DNA of 49,895 bases from Alkalibacterium subtropicum. Its GTDB lineage: Bacteria > Bacillota > Bacilli > Lactobacillales > Carnobacteriaceae_A. The notes under the pieces were generated by a model. That model was not told the DNA's origin. It searched no databases and saw only the letters and a program-made list of their open reading frames with translations. Below are positions 17,000 through 26,093 of this stretch, one piece after another. Position 1 is the first letter of the stretch; each line of letters begins with the position of its first letter. The translations under genes and the position numbers were made by a program. Where the stretch lies: assembly GCF_900112455.1 (NCBI RefSeq), contig NZ_FOLT01000012.1:1-49895 (forward strand), written 5' to 3'.

Positions 17000-18304
17000 T
17001 TATTTTTCGAATTCTTCCAGTATGTTCAGCAGGATATTTTTGGCACGCTGCAGGTTTTTGTGTTTGGAATGTTTGAGGATGTCAGCGACCTGCTGGACAT
17101 GATCGCCTTTGGCTCCGGCGCTGATAGCCAGGGAACGGGCATGGAGACCCATGTGGCCTTTTTGGATGCCTTCAGTGACGAGAGCACGGACGGCCGCAAA
17201 GTTCTGAGCCAGGCCAACTGAAACGATCACCTGTTCAAGTTTAAGTGCTTGCGGATGATCCATGATCGAGTGAGCCAGCTTGGCTGCAGGGTGGATGGAG
17301 ATCGAACCGCCGACTGTTCCCACGGGCAGAGGCAAAGTCAGTTCGCCCACCAAATCGCCGGCTTCGTTTTTCGACCAGGATGTTAAAGAGCGATACTGCC
17401 CGGACCTGCTGGCATAGGCATGGACACCGGCTTCGATCGCCCGCCAGTCATTGCCAGAGGCCAAGACCACGGCATCCACTCCGTTCATGATCCCTTTGTT
17501 ATGCGTCACGGCACGGTAGGGATCGATTGTTGCGACCTGTGTAGCTTCAACGATACGGTCCCTGACTTCTTCCCCTGAAAATTCACCGGTCTTCAGCTTG
17601 TGTGCCGGGATCACACACTTGGATGTCGCCAGACACTCGGTCGCATAATTCGTCAGGATGCGGAGAAGGGCTGTTCCACCGGTCAGCTCTTCGATGTAAG
17701 GCGCGATCCCTTCCATCATGGTGTTGACGATATTCGCCCCCATCGCTTCCTGTGTATCCACGTGAATATGAACGGATAAAAAAGTGGGGATGCCGATGTC
17801 CGTGTCATCGTCCAGGAGACGAACTTCCAAATTCTTCGCTCCGCCGCCGCGCTTTACTATGGAAGGATAAGCTTCATTCGCCCGGCTGAGGATCTCCTGC
17901 TTCGCTTCTTCAACGTTTTTTGTCGCTGCTTCGATATCCGGCACATTTTTAAGCGTGACCTGGCCAATCATCATTCTCTGGGTAACCGTTGTTTTAAACC
18001 CGCCGGCCGAGCCGATGATCTTTGCGGCAAAACTGGAGGCGGCAATGACGGACGGTTCTTCTATGGCCATAGGCACGACCAGTTCTTCCCCATCGATCAC
18101 ATAATTCATCGCCACACCCAAAGGCATGGAATAGTTACCGATATAGTTTTCAATCATATGATTGCCCGTCTCAGGGTCAAGTTCCAGTGTCCGGTCCAGG
18201 AGCTTGTCTTTTTCTTTTTTAGAAATCACCCCGGCCAAAAATAAGGAATCAATTTTATCATCATGCTTCTTTTTGTAGAATTTAGTTAAATGTGTCGTAT
18301 CCAT
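17000..18304 (-). CDS. mvaA: Class II hydroxymethylglutaryl-CoA reductase
   Basis: A 434-residue class II HMG-CoA reductase that reduces HMG-CoA to mevalonate. The catalytic set is visible: Glu in MAIEEPSVIAAS, Lys in THNKGIMNGVDAVVLASGND, Asp in GNDWRAIEAG and His in HMGLHARSLA near the C-terminal flap. No membrane anchor or N-terminal extension, as expected for the bacterial class. RBS AAGGAAGG precedes the ATG. With mvaS in the same window it supplies mevalonate; the two genes are 13 kb apart and on opposite strands. Cofactor preference (NADH or NADPH) cannot be fixed by eye. Confidence 0.97.
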   Translation of the reverse strand: MDTTHLTKFYKKKHDDKIDSLFLAGVISKKEKDKLLDRTLELDPETGNHMIENYIGNYSMPLGVAMNYVIDGEELVVPMAIEEPSVIAASSFAAKIIGSAGGFKTTVTQRMMIGQVTLKNVPDIEAATKNVEEAKQEILSRANEAYPSIVKRGGGAKNLEVRLLDDDTDIGIPTFLSVHIHVDTQEAMGANIVNTMMEGIAPYIEELTGGTALLRILTNYATECLATSKCVIPAHKLKTGEFSGEEVRDRIVEATQVATIDPYRAVTHNKGIMNGVDAVVLASGNDWRAIEAGVHAYASRSGQYRSLTSWSKNEAGDLVGELTLPLPVGTVGGSISIHPAAKLAHSIMDHPQALKLEQVIVSVGLAQNFAAVRALVTEGIQKGHMGLHARSLAISAGAKGDHVQQVADILKHSKHKNLQRAKNILLNILEEFEK

Positions 18305-18391
18305 CGTATCGGTCCTTCCTTATTCTGTCTCTTCCATTATGAATGATTTCACGAAAAAAGAAAAGCAGGAGTCCGTATTCTTAAAAAAAGG

Positions 18392-18420
18392 TTTACTTTT
18401 TGCTCAGCCTTTAGTATAAT
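18392..18420 (+). promoter_or_regulatory. Promoter of the tRNA gene
   Basis: TTTACT at 18392-18397, 17-bp spacing, perfect TATAAT at 18415-18420; transcription would start about 15 bp before the tRNA. Confidence 0.65.
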
Positions 18421-18441
18421 CAAATAGTAATGAATCATAAC

Positions 18442-18514
18442 GGTTGCTTAGCTCAGTTGGGAGAGCACTACCTCGACAAGGTAGGGGTCACTGGTTCGAG
18501 CCCAGTAGCGACCA
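18442..18514 (+). tRNA. tRNA-Val (anticodon GAC)
   Basis: A complete cloverleaf of 73 nt. Acceptor GGTTGCT pairs with AGCGACC (one G-T), D stem GCTC/GAGC, anticodon stem CTACC/GGTAG with loop TCGACAA, variable loop GGGTC, T arm ACTGG-TTCGAGC-CCAGT, discriminator A73. The anticodon at 18475-18477 is GAC (Val). Position 33 is C (18474) where almost all elongator tRNAs have U. The CCA end is not encoded. The gene stands alone with its own promoter and terminator. Confidence 0.9.
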
Positions 18515-18520
18515 TATTTA

Positions 18521-18570
18521 ATAAGCTTATCACTATTGACCAACCCCAATAGTGATAAGCTTATTTTTTT
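18521..18570 (+). terminator. Terminator after tRNA-Val
   Basis: An 18-bp perfect stem (18521-18538 with 18547-18564), 8-nt loop and seven Ts. Confidence 0.92.
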
Positions 18571-18917
18571 GTATACTATGCATGCCTTCAGCTTAAAATA
18601 ACAGTGAAAATATATTATCGGTCCTTCCTGTCCGTGTACTTTTCAAGCGATAAGCCAATTATTGAACAGCTGCGGACTGCTTTGAGCTATGATTATGCGA
18701 CCAGCGGCCTGGATTATTCTGAAGGGACTCTGCATAACGCTGGAGGCACGCTTGAACTACTGGGTACGGATTAAGAAGTGCAAAACTGGTTCAGCAAGTA
18801 TACGATGAAAGAAATCGTATGTGTCAGTTAATAGAATTAAAATAAGGTGACGGTAGAACCAGTCTGATTCTACTGTCTTTTTCCAATTGAAAGGATCCTT
18901 ATAGGGTTTGAAAAATT
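18571..18917. other. Gene-free stretch after tRNA-Val
   Basis: No convincing coding sequence, promoter or hairpin on either strand. Modular repeat array A follows. Confidence 0.4.
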
Positions 18918-19016
18918 GATTGCATCCCCTCCGTGAGGTAAGAAAAGTTATACCGGGTGCGGAAAGTGGGATTGGGTGCCCTTCATAAGGTTGTAAGAGC
19001 TGCGAAGGGCACAAAA
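18918..19016. repeat. Modular intergenic repeat, array A (2 units)
   Basis: Two units of 52 bp. Each starts with GATTG..T(G/C)CCC and holds an imperfect hairpin; the second pairs GTGCCCTTC (from 18976) with GAAGGGCAC. The first ends GTGCGGAAA, the last GGGCACAAAA, the same internal-versus-terminal difference seen in arrays B and C. It ends 16 bp from the stop of the K+ channel gene. Confidence 0.7.
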
Positions 19017-19032
19017 GCCTGTGCTTAGATCC

Positions 19033-19794
19033 CTAGTTATTTATCTCTAACTTCTCCATTTTTTCTAAAAGCTGAGTGATTTTAGTATTCAGTTCTTTTA
19101 TTTCATTACGCTGACTTTCAATTTCTTTGTCAGGGTCATTCATGAAGAATGAAGTCATCGTACTAGTCAAAGCGCCGAACAATCCTATGCCCGTTAACAT
19201 CAAAACGATAGCAGTTAACCTGCCAACATGTGTCGAAGGAGAGATATCACCGTATCCGACCGTAGTGGACGTCACGAAAGCCCACCACAATGAATCAATA
19301 AAATCCACATTCTCAGCTATCGAATAGAAAGTCGCTCCCGTCAGTAAAATTACAGCACCGATATACATCATATAGATAAATCCGTTTGTTTTGAGGAATG
19401 CTTTTACATGCTTCGTCGCTTTACCGATAACACCTAAGATCCTTGTTAAACCAAATAATCGTGACGTTCGACTGAATCGAGAAAGACGGGATGAACGGGT
19501 CAGTCTGACAAATCTGGTTATTCTGAATATAGCGAAAGCAGAATGAAAAGGAATGATTGCAACCAGATCAAAAATGTTCGTCTTAAAAAATGACTTTTTG
19601 TTCTCCGATAAATATAAGCGGACAAAGTAATCCATAGTAAATATGAGTAAAATCAGTGTATCTACCTCTTTAAAAGGAGATGTATTCAGGTTAACTAAGG
19701 ATATAATATCTAGTAGAACTAAATTTACTGATATAAGTGCCAGAAATATAATGACTAAATCGTATCTTTTCTTCAGTGTTGTCACATTCATCAC
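19033..19794 (-). CDS. Voltage-gated-type potassium channel
   Basis: A 253-residue six-TM ion channel. An S1-S4-like part includes an arginine-spaced segment (FRITRFVRLTRSSRLSRFSR) resembling a voltage sensor; the pore region has the K+ selectivity filter TTVGYGD near residues 177-183, followed by the inner helix and a short C-terminal coiled coil (EIESQRNEIKELNTKITQLL). No RCK domain is present. It resembles bacterial KvAP/Kch-type channels. Start is ATG 19794, with a second ATG directly after it. Gating is inferred, not shown. Confidence 0.88.
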   Translation of the reverse strand: MMNVTTLKKRYDLVIIFLALISVNLVLLDIISLVNLNTSPFKEVDTLILLIFTMDYFVRLYLSENKKSFFKTNIFDLVAIIPFHSAFAIFRITRFVRLTRSSRLSRFSRTSRLFGLTRILGVIGKATKHVKAFLKTNGFIYMMYIGAVILLTGATFYSIAENVDFIDSLWWAFVTSTTVGYGDISPSTHVGRLTAIVLMLTGIGLFGALTSTMTSFFMNDPDKEIESQRNEIKELNTKITQLLEKMEKLEINN

Positions 19795-19907
19795 ATTACC
19801 GCTCTCTGTTGTTTAATATTTTAACGAAAAACTCTAAAAATCCTGCGAAGTTAATTATATTTTTTTATTATATATTAATCCAATGTCAAAGGATATAGAT
19901 AGAGGGA

Positions 19908-19964
19908 ATAAAAGCAGCACCTCAAGTCATCTTAGAACGATGATTTTAAGGCGCTGCTTCTTTG
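19908..19964 (-). terminator. Terminator of the peptide-binding lipoprotein gene
   Basis: An imperfect long hairpin with outer stem AAGCAGC/GCTGCTT and inner TCATC/GATGA, T-rich on the minus strand after the stem, 20 bp past the stop codon. Confidence 0.75.
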
Positions 19965-19983
19965 TTATTGATTTCTTTTCAGG

Positions 19984-21597
19984 CTACTGATTCAATGAAA
20001 CATCTTTCAGCATCATGATACCTGTTGGGTGGTGCCATAAGCCTTCAACATCTTCACTGACACCAAGCAGGAATTCCGAGTGGTGGATGTATGACATTGG
20101 TGCTTCATCAACAAGGATTTCTTGTGCCTGGCTGTATAATTCCTGACGTTCATCCTGATTAGGGTTCTGACGTGCTTCTTCAAGCAGTGAGTCTAACTCA
20201 TCTGTGGCAAAGAAAGTACGGTTACCTGGTGTTCCGAAGTTAGCAGAATGGAACATTGGGTACATACCATAGTCGGCATCTCCTGTAACTGTTGTCCAGC
20301 CAAGAATGAACATGTCGTGTTCGCCGGCTGCGGTGTTTTCCAGATAAGCACCCCACTCAACGATCTCGATTTCAACATCGACGCCGATTTCCTGAAGTTG
20401 AGCCTGAACGTTCGTCGCGATATCGATTCGGTCCTGGTTGTCGTTTGTCCATAATGTTGTTGAGAAGCCGTCTTCGTAACCAGCTTCAGCCAGTAATGCT
20501 TTCGCTTCTTCAACATCATAGCCTAAACCTGATACATCTTCATCATAACCGAAGACATCCGGAGCAAGGGGTCCGATAGCAGGAATACCGATTCCCTGGT
20601 AGATACCATTGATGATCTGGTCTTTGTCGATGGCCAGTGAAAGTGCCTGACGTACAAGTTTGTCATTAAACGGTTCTTTTTCAGCATTGAATCCGATATA
20701 AGACAGTGAGACGGACGGCTGCTGGTTGACGCGGATGCCGTCTGTTCCTTCTACACGACTGATGTCAGACGGACTGATAGGGTCAGAAACGTGTACAGCA
20801 CCAGTTTCCAAGTCAGCTAAACGTGTAGCACCTTCAGGAACGACTCGGAAAGTAACGGAATCAAGTGCAGGTGCACCACCCCAGTATTCTTCGTTCTTTG
20901 TCAGTACGATCTCTTCTCCGGAAGTCCAGCTTTCAAAGACAAAAGGTCCTGTACCTACTGGATTCTGGTTGATAACACTTCCTGGTTCTTCGCCATCTTC
21001 AAGTGCAGCGTAATCTTCTTCAATGATTTCAGCTGACATGATGCCCCCACCGTTATGCGAGATATGAGCCGGTAATGGTGAGAACGGATACTCTGTAACG
21101 AATTCGATCGTGTAATCATCCACGACATTGATCTCTTCTACCATTTCATATAAGAATGAACGGGGTGAGGCAATATCTTCATCTAAGATACGATCAAAGT
21201 TCGCTTTGACAACATCAGCATTAAATTCAGATCCGTCATGGAAAGTGACGTCTTCACGTAAAGTGAACTGCCATGTCAAGTCGTCTACAGCTTCCCATTC
21301 TGTTGCCAACCCCGGCTGCAGTTCCATATTTTCATCTGTTACAAGTAAAGACTCGTAGATGTTATAGGCTACATTACTAGATGGTGTGTCGTTAGAACCG
21401 TGTGGATCCAATGAAACAGCATCTGATAATTGAGCAATGACCAGGTCGCCGCCTTGAGCACCGTCCTGTGCCTGTTCATCGCCTGTCGTTTCAGCGTCTG
21501 CTGCTGGCTCGCTGTCATCTGTTCCACAAGCTGCCAATAATAATGCGGTGGCTGTTAATGAAGTCAGCAACAGTGATTTCTTGTTAACTTTTTTCAT
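19984..21597 (-). CDS. ABC transporter substrate-binding lipoprotein for peptides (family 5)
   Basis: A 537-residue SBP of the oligopeptide/dipeptide/glutathione/nickel family (SBP_bac_5). Start ATG 21597 has AGGGGAG upstream; the frame is open 22 codons further but without an RBS. Signal peptide with lipobox LAAC followed by an Asp/Glu/Gln-rich linker. Family motifs: VIAQLSDAVSLDPHGSNDTP, GLATEWEAVDDLTWQFTLR, FHDGSEFNADVVKANFDRIL, NPVGTGPFVFESW. It is divergent from the permease and ATPase genes that start 440 bp away and is surely their partner. It resembles GsiB/DppA types; the exact ligand is unknown. Confidence 0.92.
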   Translation of the reverse strand: MKKVNKKSLLLTSLTATALLLAACGTDDSEPAADAETTGDEQAQDGAQGGDLVIAQLSDAVSLDPHGSNDTPSSNVAYNIYESLLVTDENMELQPGLATEWEAVDDLTWQFTLREDVTFHDGSEFNADVVKANFDRILDEDIASPRSFLYEMVEEINVVDDYTIEFVTEYPFSPLPAHISHNGGGIMSAEIIEEDYAALEDGEEPGSVINQNPVGTGPFVFESWTSGEEIVLTKNEEYWGGAPALDSVTFRVVPEGATRLADLETGAVHVSDPISPSDISRVEGTDGIRVNQQPSVSLSYIGFNAEKEPFNDKLVRQALSLAIDKDQIINGIYQGIGIPAIGPLAPDVFGYDEDVSGLGYDVEEAKALLAEAGYEDGFSTTLWTNDNQDRIDIATNVQAQLQEIGVDVEIEIVEWGAYLENTAAGEHDMFILGWTTVTGDADYGMYPMFHSANFGTPGNRTFFATDELDSLLEEARQNPNQDERQELYSQAQEILVDEAPMSYIHHSEFLLGVSEDVEGLWHHPTGIMMLKDVSLNQ

Positions 21598-22037
21598 GTT
21601 GTAACACTCCCCTAATTTTTTAATAGTTGTTAACTCTAAAATATAATTCATAATATATATCATATAAATTTAAAAGGCAAGGCTAAAATGTGATTTTGAT
21701 TAGAGCGTTTAATATAAAACTCATCTAAAATGTCTGTATAAAAGTAATGGAAACGTTTTATGTGTAAAATATTATTTTTTTATTTTTAATTAAAAAACGA
21801 TGAGAATACTTATCTTTTTAAATAATTCTTACTTTATCATTATATAATAGGTTTTTTGATGTGGAAACTTTGTATTAAAATTAAAAATTACCAGAATTAT
21901 ATTGCAAAGTTCTAATCGATATGTAAGAATGGACCATGTAATTTAATTAGATAACTCTAATTTTCTTATAAAAAAACCGATTATAGATTTACCGGCACAG
22001 TAGATAAAAAAATCAATTAAAAGAAAGGGTAAGACTT
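21598..22037. promoter_or_regulatory. Divergent promoter region of the peptide transporter
   Basis: An AT-rich 440-bp region between the binding-protein gene (minus) and the permease operon (plus). A TATAAT lies at 21843-21848. TGGAAACGTTTTAT (21748-21761) resembles a cre site for CcpA but departs at three conserved positions, so it is only a weak candidate. AT-rich runs suggest a CodY-type or curved DNA control region, which I cannot prove. Confidence 0.4.
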
Positions 22038-22940
22038 ATGCATGAAGAAATAAGTATGAATACAGTTGATCCAAAGCAAACACAGCAGTTGGATCCTAAT
22101 ATAGTAAGATTCAAGGAATTCTGGAAAAAGTTCTATAGGAACAAGTCCGCTCTGATTGGGCTGACTATGATTACGATTTTAATATTGATTGCTATTTTCG
22201 CCCCTTATCTGACTCCTTATGAACCCAATGCTCAAAATTATGATGCATTGCTTGAGAGTCCGTCCTTTGAGCACTGGTTTGGAACAGATCACCATGGACG
22301 AGATATTTTCACTCGAATCATTCATGGAATGGGTATTACACTAAGAGTCGGATTCTTTTCAGTACTGATTGGGATGACGATCGGAGTGACCCTGGGTGTT
22401 ATTTCTGGCTATTACGGGAACTGGGTAGACACGATCATCATGCGTTTGATGGATGTTCTGCTTGCTTTCCCTGGTATCCTGCTTGCTTTGGCTATTGTCA
22501 GTGTTTTAGGTGGCAGCATCAATAACGTGATCATCTCAGTTGCCATCTTCTCTATTCCCGTTTTTGCCCGGATCTCCAGAGGATCGACGCTTGAAGTACG
22601 TGAACTTGAATATGTAGAGGCCGCACGAGCACTGGGGGCGAATGACCTGCGCATCATCGGCGGACACATTCTGCCCAACATCATGTCGCCAATCATTGTA
22701 CAGGCCACATTGAATATAGCAACATCCGTACTGACGGCAAGTGGTCTGTCGTTCCTTGGGATGGGTGCACAGCCGCCTACGCCAGAATGGGGAGCTATGC
22801 TTAGTGACGGTCGAAACTACATGTGGGATGCCCCGCACGTTGCGACTATTCCCGGTCTGGCTATCGTTGTTGTTGTATTAGCATTTAACATATTCGGTGA
22901 TGGTCTCCGCGACGCACTGGATCCAAAATCGAAAAATTAG
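22038..22940 (+). CDS. Peptide ABC transporter permease, DppC/GsiD type
   Basis: A 300-residue inner-membrane permease: cytoplasmic N-tail, TM1 (SALIGLTMITILILIAIFAP), then the periplasmic segment typical of OppC/DppC (HWFGTDHHGRDIFTRIIHGM) and the BPD_transp_1 domain with the EAA-like loop EYVEAARALGANDLRIIGGH and ILPN. AAAGGG precedes ATG 22038. First gene of the operon C-B-DF, an order opposite to the usual B-C order; 16 bp separate it from the next gene. Confidence 0.93.
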   Translation: MHEEISMNTVDPKQTQQLDPNIVRFKEFWKKFYRNKSALIGLTMITILILIAIFAPYLTPYEPNAQNYDALLESPSFEHWFGTDHHGRDIFTRIIHGMGITLRVGFFSVLIGMTIGVTLGVISGYYGNWVDTIIMRLMDVLLAFPGILLALAIVSVLGGSINNVIISVAIFSIPVFARISRGSTLEVRELEYVEAARALGANDLRIIGGHILPNIMSPIIVQATLNIATSVLTASGLSFLGMGAQPPTPEWGAMLSDGRNYMWDAPHVATIPGLAIVVVVLAFNIFGDGLRDALDPKSKN

Positions 22941-22956
22941 GAAAGAGGGAAATCCA

Positions 22957-23877
22957 TTGTTAAAATTTTTAGGTAAACGTTTTGTACAGATGATTCCCGT
23001 TTTAATTGGTGTCACTATTTTGACTTTTAGTATGATGCTGCTTATTCCGGGTGATCCTGCGCAGATTATGGCAGGAGAAAGTGCGTCGCCGGAACAACTT
23101 GAATTAGTCCGCGAACGTTTAGGCTTGAATGATCCTATCCCCGTTCAGTACTGGGATTATCTTAAAGGTGTTCTTACCGGAGACCTGGGAGACTCTATCA
23201 GGAGCGGACGTCCTGTAGCTGAAGAAGTATTCGGAAGGCTTGCCCCGACAGTGGAACTTGCCTTTTACAGTACATTGCTCGCAGTGTTTATCGGACTGAT
23301 CGCCGGAGTTATTTCCGCCGTACGCCGTTATTCTGTGACAGATTCAGTCATTATGTTCGGTGCCTTATTCGGCTTGTCGATGCCTAACTTCTGGCTCGGT
23401 CTGATGCTGATTCAGTGGCTGGTTATCGGAGCAGGCTGGTTCCAGGCTTCAGGATGGGGAACCCACCAGCAGATGATTCTTCCGGTGATCACCCTGGGAA
23501 CGGCGGGGTCGGCTATTATTGCACGGATGACCAGGTCAAGCATGCTTGAAGTGATCGATATGGACTATATTCAAACGGCTCGGGCCAAAGGGGTCAGCGA
23601 ACGTGTCGTTGTTTATCGCCATGCTTTAAAGAACGCCATGATTCCTGTTGTTACAGTCGTGGGTCTGCAGTTTGGTTCACTACTCGGTGGAGCCGTGCTT
23701 ACAGAAACGGTTTTTGCCATCAACGGGCTGGGAAGACTGATCATCAACGCTATTAGAGCAAGGGATTTCCCGATCGTCCAGGGGGGCGTACTCGTATTCG
23801 CATTTCTTTTCGTCTTTGTCAACATTATTGTGGATGTTCTATATCGCTTCCTGAACAAACGTATAAGTTTAAATTAA
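22957..23877 (+). CDS. Peptide ABC transporter permease, DppB/GsiC type
   Basis: A 306-residue permease. TTG 22957 is chosen because AGAGGG lies 7 nt upstream and the protein then begins with the family-typical MLKFLGKRFVQMIPVLIGVT; the frame is open back into the previous gene. It has the GDPA motif (LLIPGDPAQIMAG), the EAA loop (DYIQTARAKGVSERVVVYRHALKNA, cut here by length in description to its core TARAKGVSERVV) and six TM segments. It pairs with the upstream DppC-like protein to form the channel. Confidence 0.93.
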   Translation: MLKFLGKRFVQMIPVLIGVTILTFSMMLLIPGDPAQIMAGESASPEQLELVRERLGLNDPIPVQYWDYLKGVLTGDLGDSIRSGRPVAEEVFGRLAPTVELAFYSTLLAVFIGLIAGVISAVRRYSVTDSVIMFGALFGLSMPNFWLGLMLIQWLVIGAGWFQASGWGTHQQMILPVITLGTAGSAIIARMTRSSMLEVIDMDYIQTARAKGVSERVVVYRHALKNAMIPVVTVVGLQFGSLLGGAVLTETVFAINGLGRLIINAIRARDFPIVQGGVLVFAFLFVFVNIIVDVLYRFLNKRISLN

Positions 23878-23954
23878 TTTAAGCTTGCTAGGAAGATAAA
23901 GACAAAGGACTTATATAGAAATAAAAGATCGATATTTTGAGAGGATTGATTGAG

Positions 23955-25682
23955 TTGACAGAAAAACTACTTCAAGTGGAAAATTTGAAAATCTCTTTTG
24001 ATACGGGCGAGTCCCTGACAGAAGTGGTTTCGGATGTTTCCTTTGAGATTTCTCATGGTCAGACCTTGGGAATCGTAGGGGAATCAGGGAGTGGAAAGAG
24101 TGTTTCTGCCCGTTCCATCATGCAGCTTTTAGATAAAAATGCTGTAGTAGATAAAAGAAGCAGTATCCGATTCAATGGTGAAGAAATTACAGAAAAATCA
24201 GAAAAAGAAATGAGAAAAATAAGAGGAAAAGACATCGGGATGATCTTCCAGGATCCGATGACCTCTTTGAATCCGACGATGAAGATCGGCAGACAGATTT
24301 CGGAATCGATTCTTATCCATGAAGAGGTGTCTAAAAAAGAAGCGGCTGTTCGTTCAAAGGAAATCATGCATCTGGTAGGGATACCGGACGTTGATGAAAG
24401 ATATGAGCAGTATCCGCATGAACTGTCAGGTGGGATGCGTCAGCGTATCGTCATTGCGATCGCGCTGGCGTGCAGCCCGAAACTGCTCATCGCGGATGAG
24501 CCAACGACGGCTTTGGACGTAACGATTCAGGCTCAGATTTTAGAATTGCTACAAGAAATACAGGAGAAGACAGGGACGTCCATCCTGCTTATCACCCATG
24601 ACTTTGGAGTCGTTGCCAATATGTGTGAAAACATCGTTGTCATGAATCAGGGCAGAGTCGTTGAAGCTGGGACGACTAAAGAAATCTTCAGTCATCCAAA
24701 AGAAGATTACACGAAACGTCTTCTAGCCGCTATTCCTAATCTGCACGAGGAAAAGACAGCCGAGGCTAAAGCTAAGTTGATGAAAATCTATTCTGGCACA
24801 CAAGAGAAGATCCTTGAAGTCAATGGATTAGCTAAGCATTTTCCGCTGGGCAGAAAAGCAACACTGAAAGCCGTTGATGACATTTCGTTCGAAATTTATC
24901 GCGGGGAAACATTGGGTCTCGTTGGCGAGTCCGGTTCCGGAAAGTCGACCACTGGCCGAGCGATCCTGCGTCTGCATGAACCGACTTATGGTGAGACGAT
25001 ATTCAATGGTCTGGATATCAATAAATTCAAGAGAAGACAAATGAAGAACATGCGCAAAAAAGTCCAGTTCGTCTTCCAGGATCCGTATTCCTCACTGAAT
25101 CCGCGTAAGAAAGTGGAAGACATCATCGGTGAAGCGCTGGATATTCACAAGCTGGCGAAAAGTAAATTGAAGCGCAAACAGCGCGTTGAAGAACTCCTTG
25201 ATCTGGTCGGTTTAGACCGCTCGTTCAGCCAGCGGTTCCCGCATGAATTTTCCGGCGGACAGCGTCAGCGTATCGGTATCGCCCGAGCGCTCGCTGTGGA
25301 ACCTGACTTTATCGTGCTGGATGAACCGTTGTCAGCGCTGGATGCCTCTGTGCAGGCGCAGATCGTTGATTTGCTTGAAGACCTGCAGAGAAAACTGAAC
25401 CTGACGTATCTTTTTATCGCACACGACCTAGCAACGGTCAAAAAGATTTCCGACCGTGTAGCGGTTATGTATAAAGGAAATATCGTCGAACTGAGTGATT
25501 CCGAAGAACTGTTCGAAAACCCGGTCCACAACTATACGAAGAAACTCTTGTCAGCCATTCCGGTTCCTGACCCGCATTACGAAGCAACCGGCGGTCACAT
25601 TTCTCCTGACGAAGAAGAAGAGATTTCTATCGATGGACAGAAACTCACAGAAATCAGACCGAATCACTGGGTCCTTCAGTAA
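23955..25682 (+). CDS. Fused double-ATPase subunit of peptide ABC importer (GsiA/DppDF-like)
   Basis: About 575 residues with two complete ABC domains in one chain. Domain 1: Walker A GESGSGKS (about 42-49), signature LSGGMRQR, Walker B LLIADEPT, then the oligopeptide-family C-terminal region. Domain 2: GESGSGKST (about 324), FSGGQRQRIG (about 432), FIVLDEPLSALDAS. Most Firmicutes encode these as separate OppD and OppF; the fusion is like E. coli GsiA. Start is TTG 23955 with GAGG 10 bp upstream; TTG 23937 and 23946 are alternatives with worse spacing. It energises the two upstream permeases. Confidence 0.92.
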   Translation: MTEKLLQVENLKISFDTGESLTEVVSDVSFEISHGQTLGIVGESGSGKSVSARSIMQLLDKNAVVDKRSSIRFNGEEITEKSEKEMRKIRGKDIGMIFQDPMTSLNPTMKIGRQISESILIHEEVSKKEAAVRSKEIMHLVGIPDVDERYEQYPHELSGGMRQRIVIAIALACSPKLLIADEPTTALDVTIQAQILELLQEIQEKTGTSILLITHDFGVVANMCENIVVMNQGRVVEAGTTKEIFSHPKEDYTKRLLAAIPNLHEEKTAEAKAKLMKIYSGTQEKILEVNGLAKHFPLGRKATLKAVDDISFEIYRGETLGLVGESGSGKSTTGRAILRLHEPTYGETIFNGLDINKFKRRQMKNMRKKVQFVFQDPYSSLNPRKKVEDIIGEALDIHKLAKSKLKRKQRVEELLDLVGLDRSFSQRFPHEFSGGQRQRIGIARALAVEPDFIVLDEPLSALDASVQAQIVDLLEDLQRKLNLTYLFIAHDLATVKKISDRVAVMYKGNIVELSDSEELFENPVHNYTKKLLSAIPVPDPHYEATGGHISPDEEEEISIDGQKLTEIRPNHWVLQ

Positions 25683-25701
25683 ACAGAAGATTATAATGTT
25701 C

Positions 25702-25724
25702 ATACGCGCCCGCAGCGCGTATGC
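25702..25724. repeat. 9-bp inverted repeat CATACGCGC/GCGCGTATG
   Basis: A GC-rich hairpin with 5-nt loop, 20 bp after the ATPase stop, without a T-run. The real terminator follows 25 bp later. Confidence 0.55.
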
Positions 25725-25748
25725 TCCATTTAAAAATCTTTGAATAGT

Positions 25749-25802
25749 AAAGAGCAACAGCTTCTGCGTCGAAAAGACCGGAAGCTGCTGCTCTTTTCTT
25801 TT
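25749..25802 (+). terminator. Terminator of the peptide transporter operon
   Basis: AAAGAGCA-CAGCTTC (25749-25764) pairs with GAAGCTG-TGCTCTTT (25781-25796), one mismatch, followed by a T-rich stretch. Confidence 0.85.
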
Positions 25803-25823
25803 GTATTCTGATTATCTGACTAT

Positions 25824-25976
25824 GATTGGCGTGCCCGTCATGAGTTGGAAGGTGTGTGAAGGTAACGGAAAAGTGGGATTGCATGCCCTTCACGAGGAAG
25901 GAAGAGTTGTGAAGGTAACGGAAAAATGATATATGTACTCTTCACGAAACAGAAGGAGCAGCGAAGGGCACAAAAA
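25824..25976. repeat. Modular intergenic repeat, array B (3 units)
   Basis: Three tandem units with corresponding TGCCC/TACTC positions at 25832, 25884 and 25935 (steps of 52 and 51). Units 1 and 2 end in GAAGGTAACGGAAAA, unit 3 in GAAGGGCACAAAA. Each can form a hairpin (CTTCAC with GTGAAG). It lies between two convergent genes, after the operon terminator. Confidence 0.75.
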
Positions 25977-26026
25977 TACGCTGAGGACAAAAATCTTAAA
26001 GAGCTAGAACAAAAGGCTGACAGTAA

Positions 26027-26060
26027 ATAAAAAAAAAACCAAATCAGAAGACTTGGTTTA
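26027..26060 (-). terminator. Terminator of the EAL-HDOD gene
   Basis: AAACCAA (26036-26042) pairs with TTGGTTT (26053-26059), with partial inner pairing, followed on the minus strand by about ten Ts. Confidence 0.85.
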
Positions 26061-26093
26061 ATTTTGGTGATCCACATCGATAAGTATTGATTA

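Noticed and set aside
18757-19014. An 85-codon minus-strand frame across repeat array A, and similar frames across arrays B and C (25838-26077, 28270-28560)
   Set aside because: They share peptides such as PSQL..P.EGH.IPL only because they translate the same DNA repeat; there are no RBSs and no consistent starts.
21748-21761. cre-like site TGGAAACGTTTTAT between the divergent peptide-transport genes
   Set aside because: Three of the conserved cre positions do not match; kept only as a remark in the region entry.
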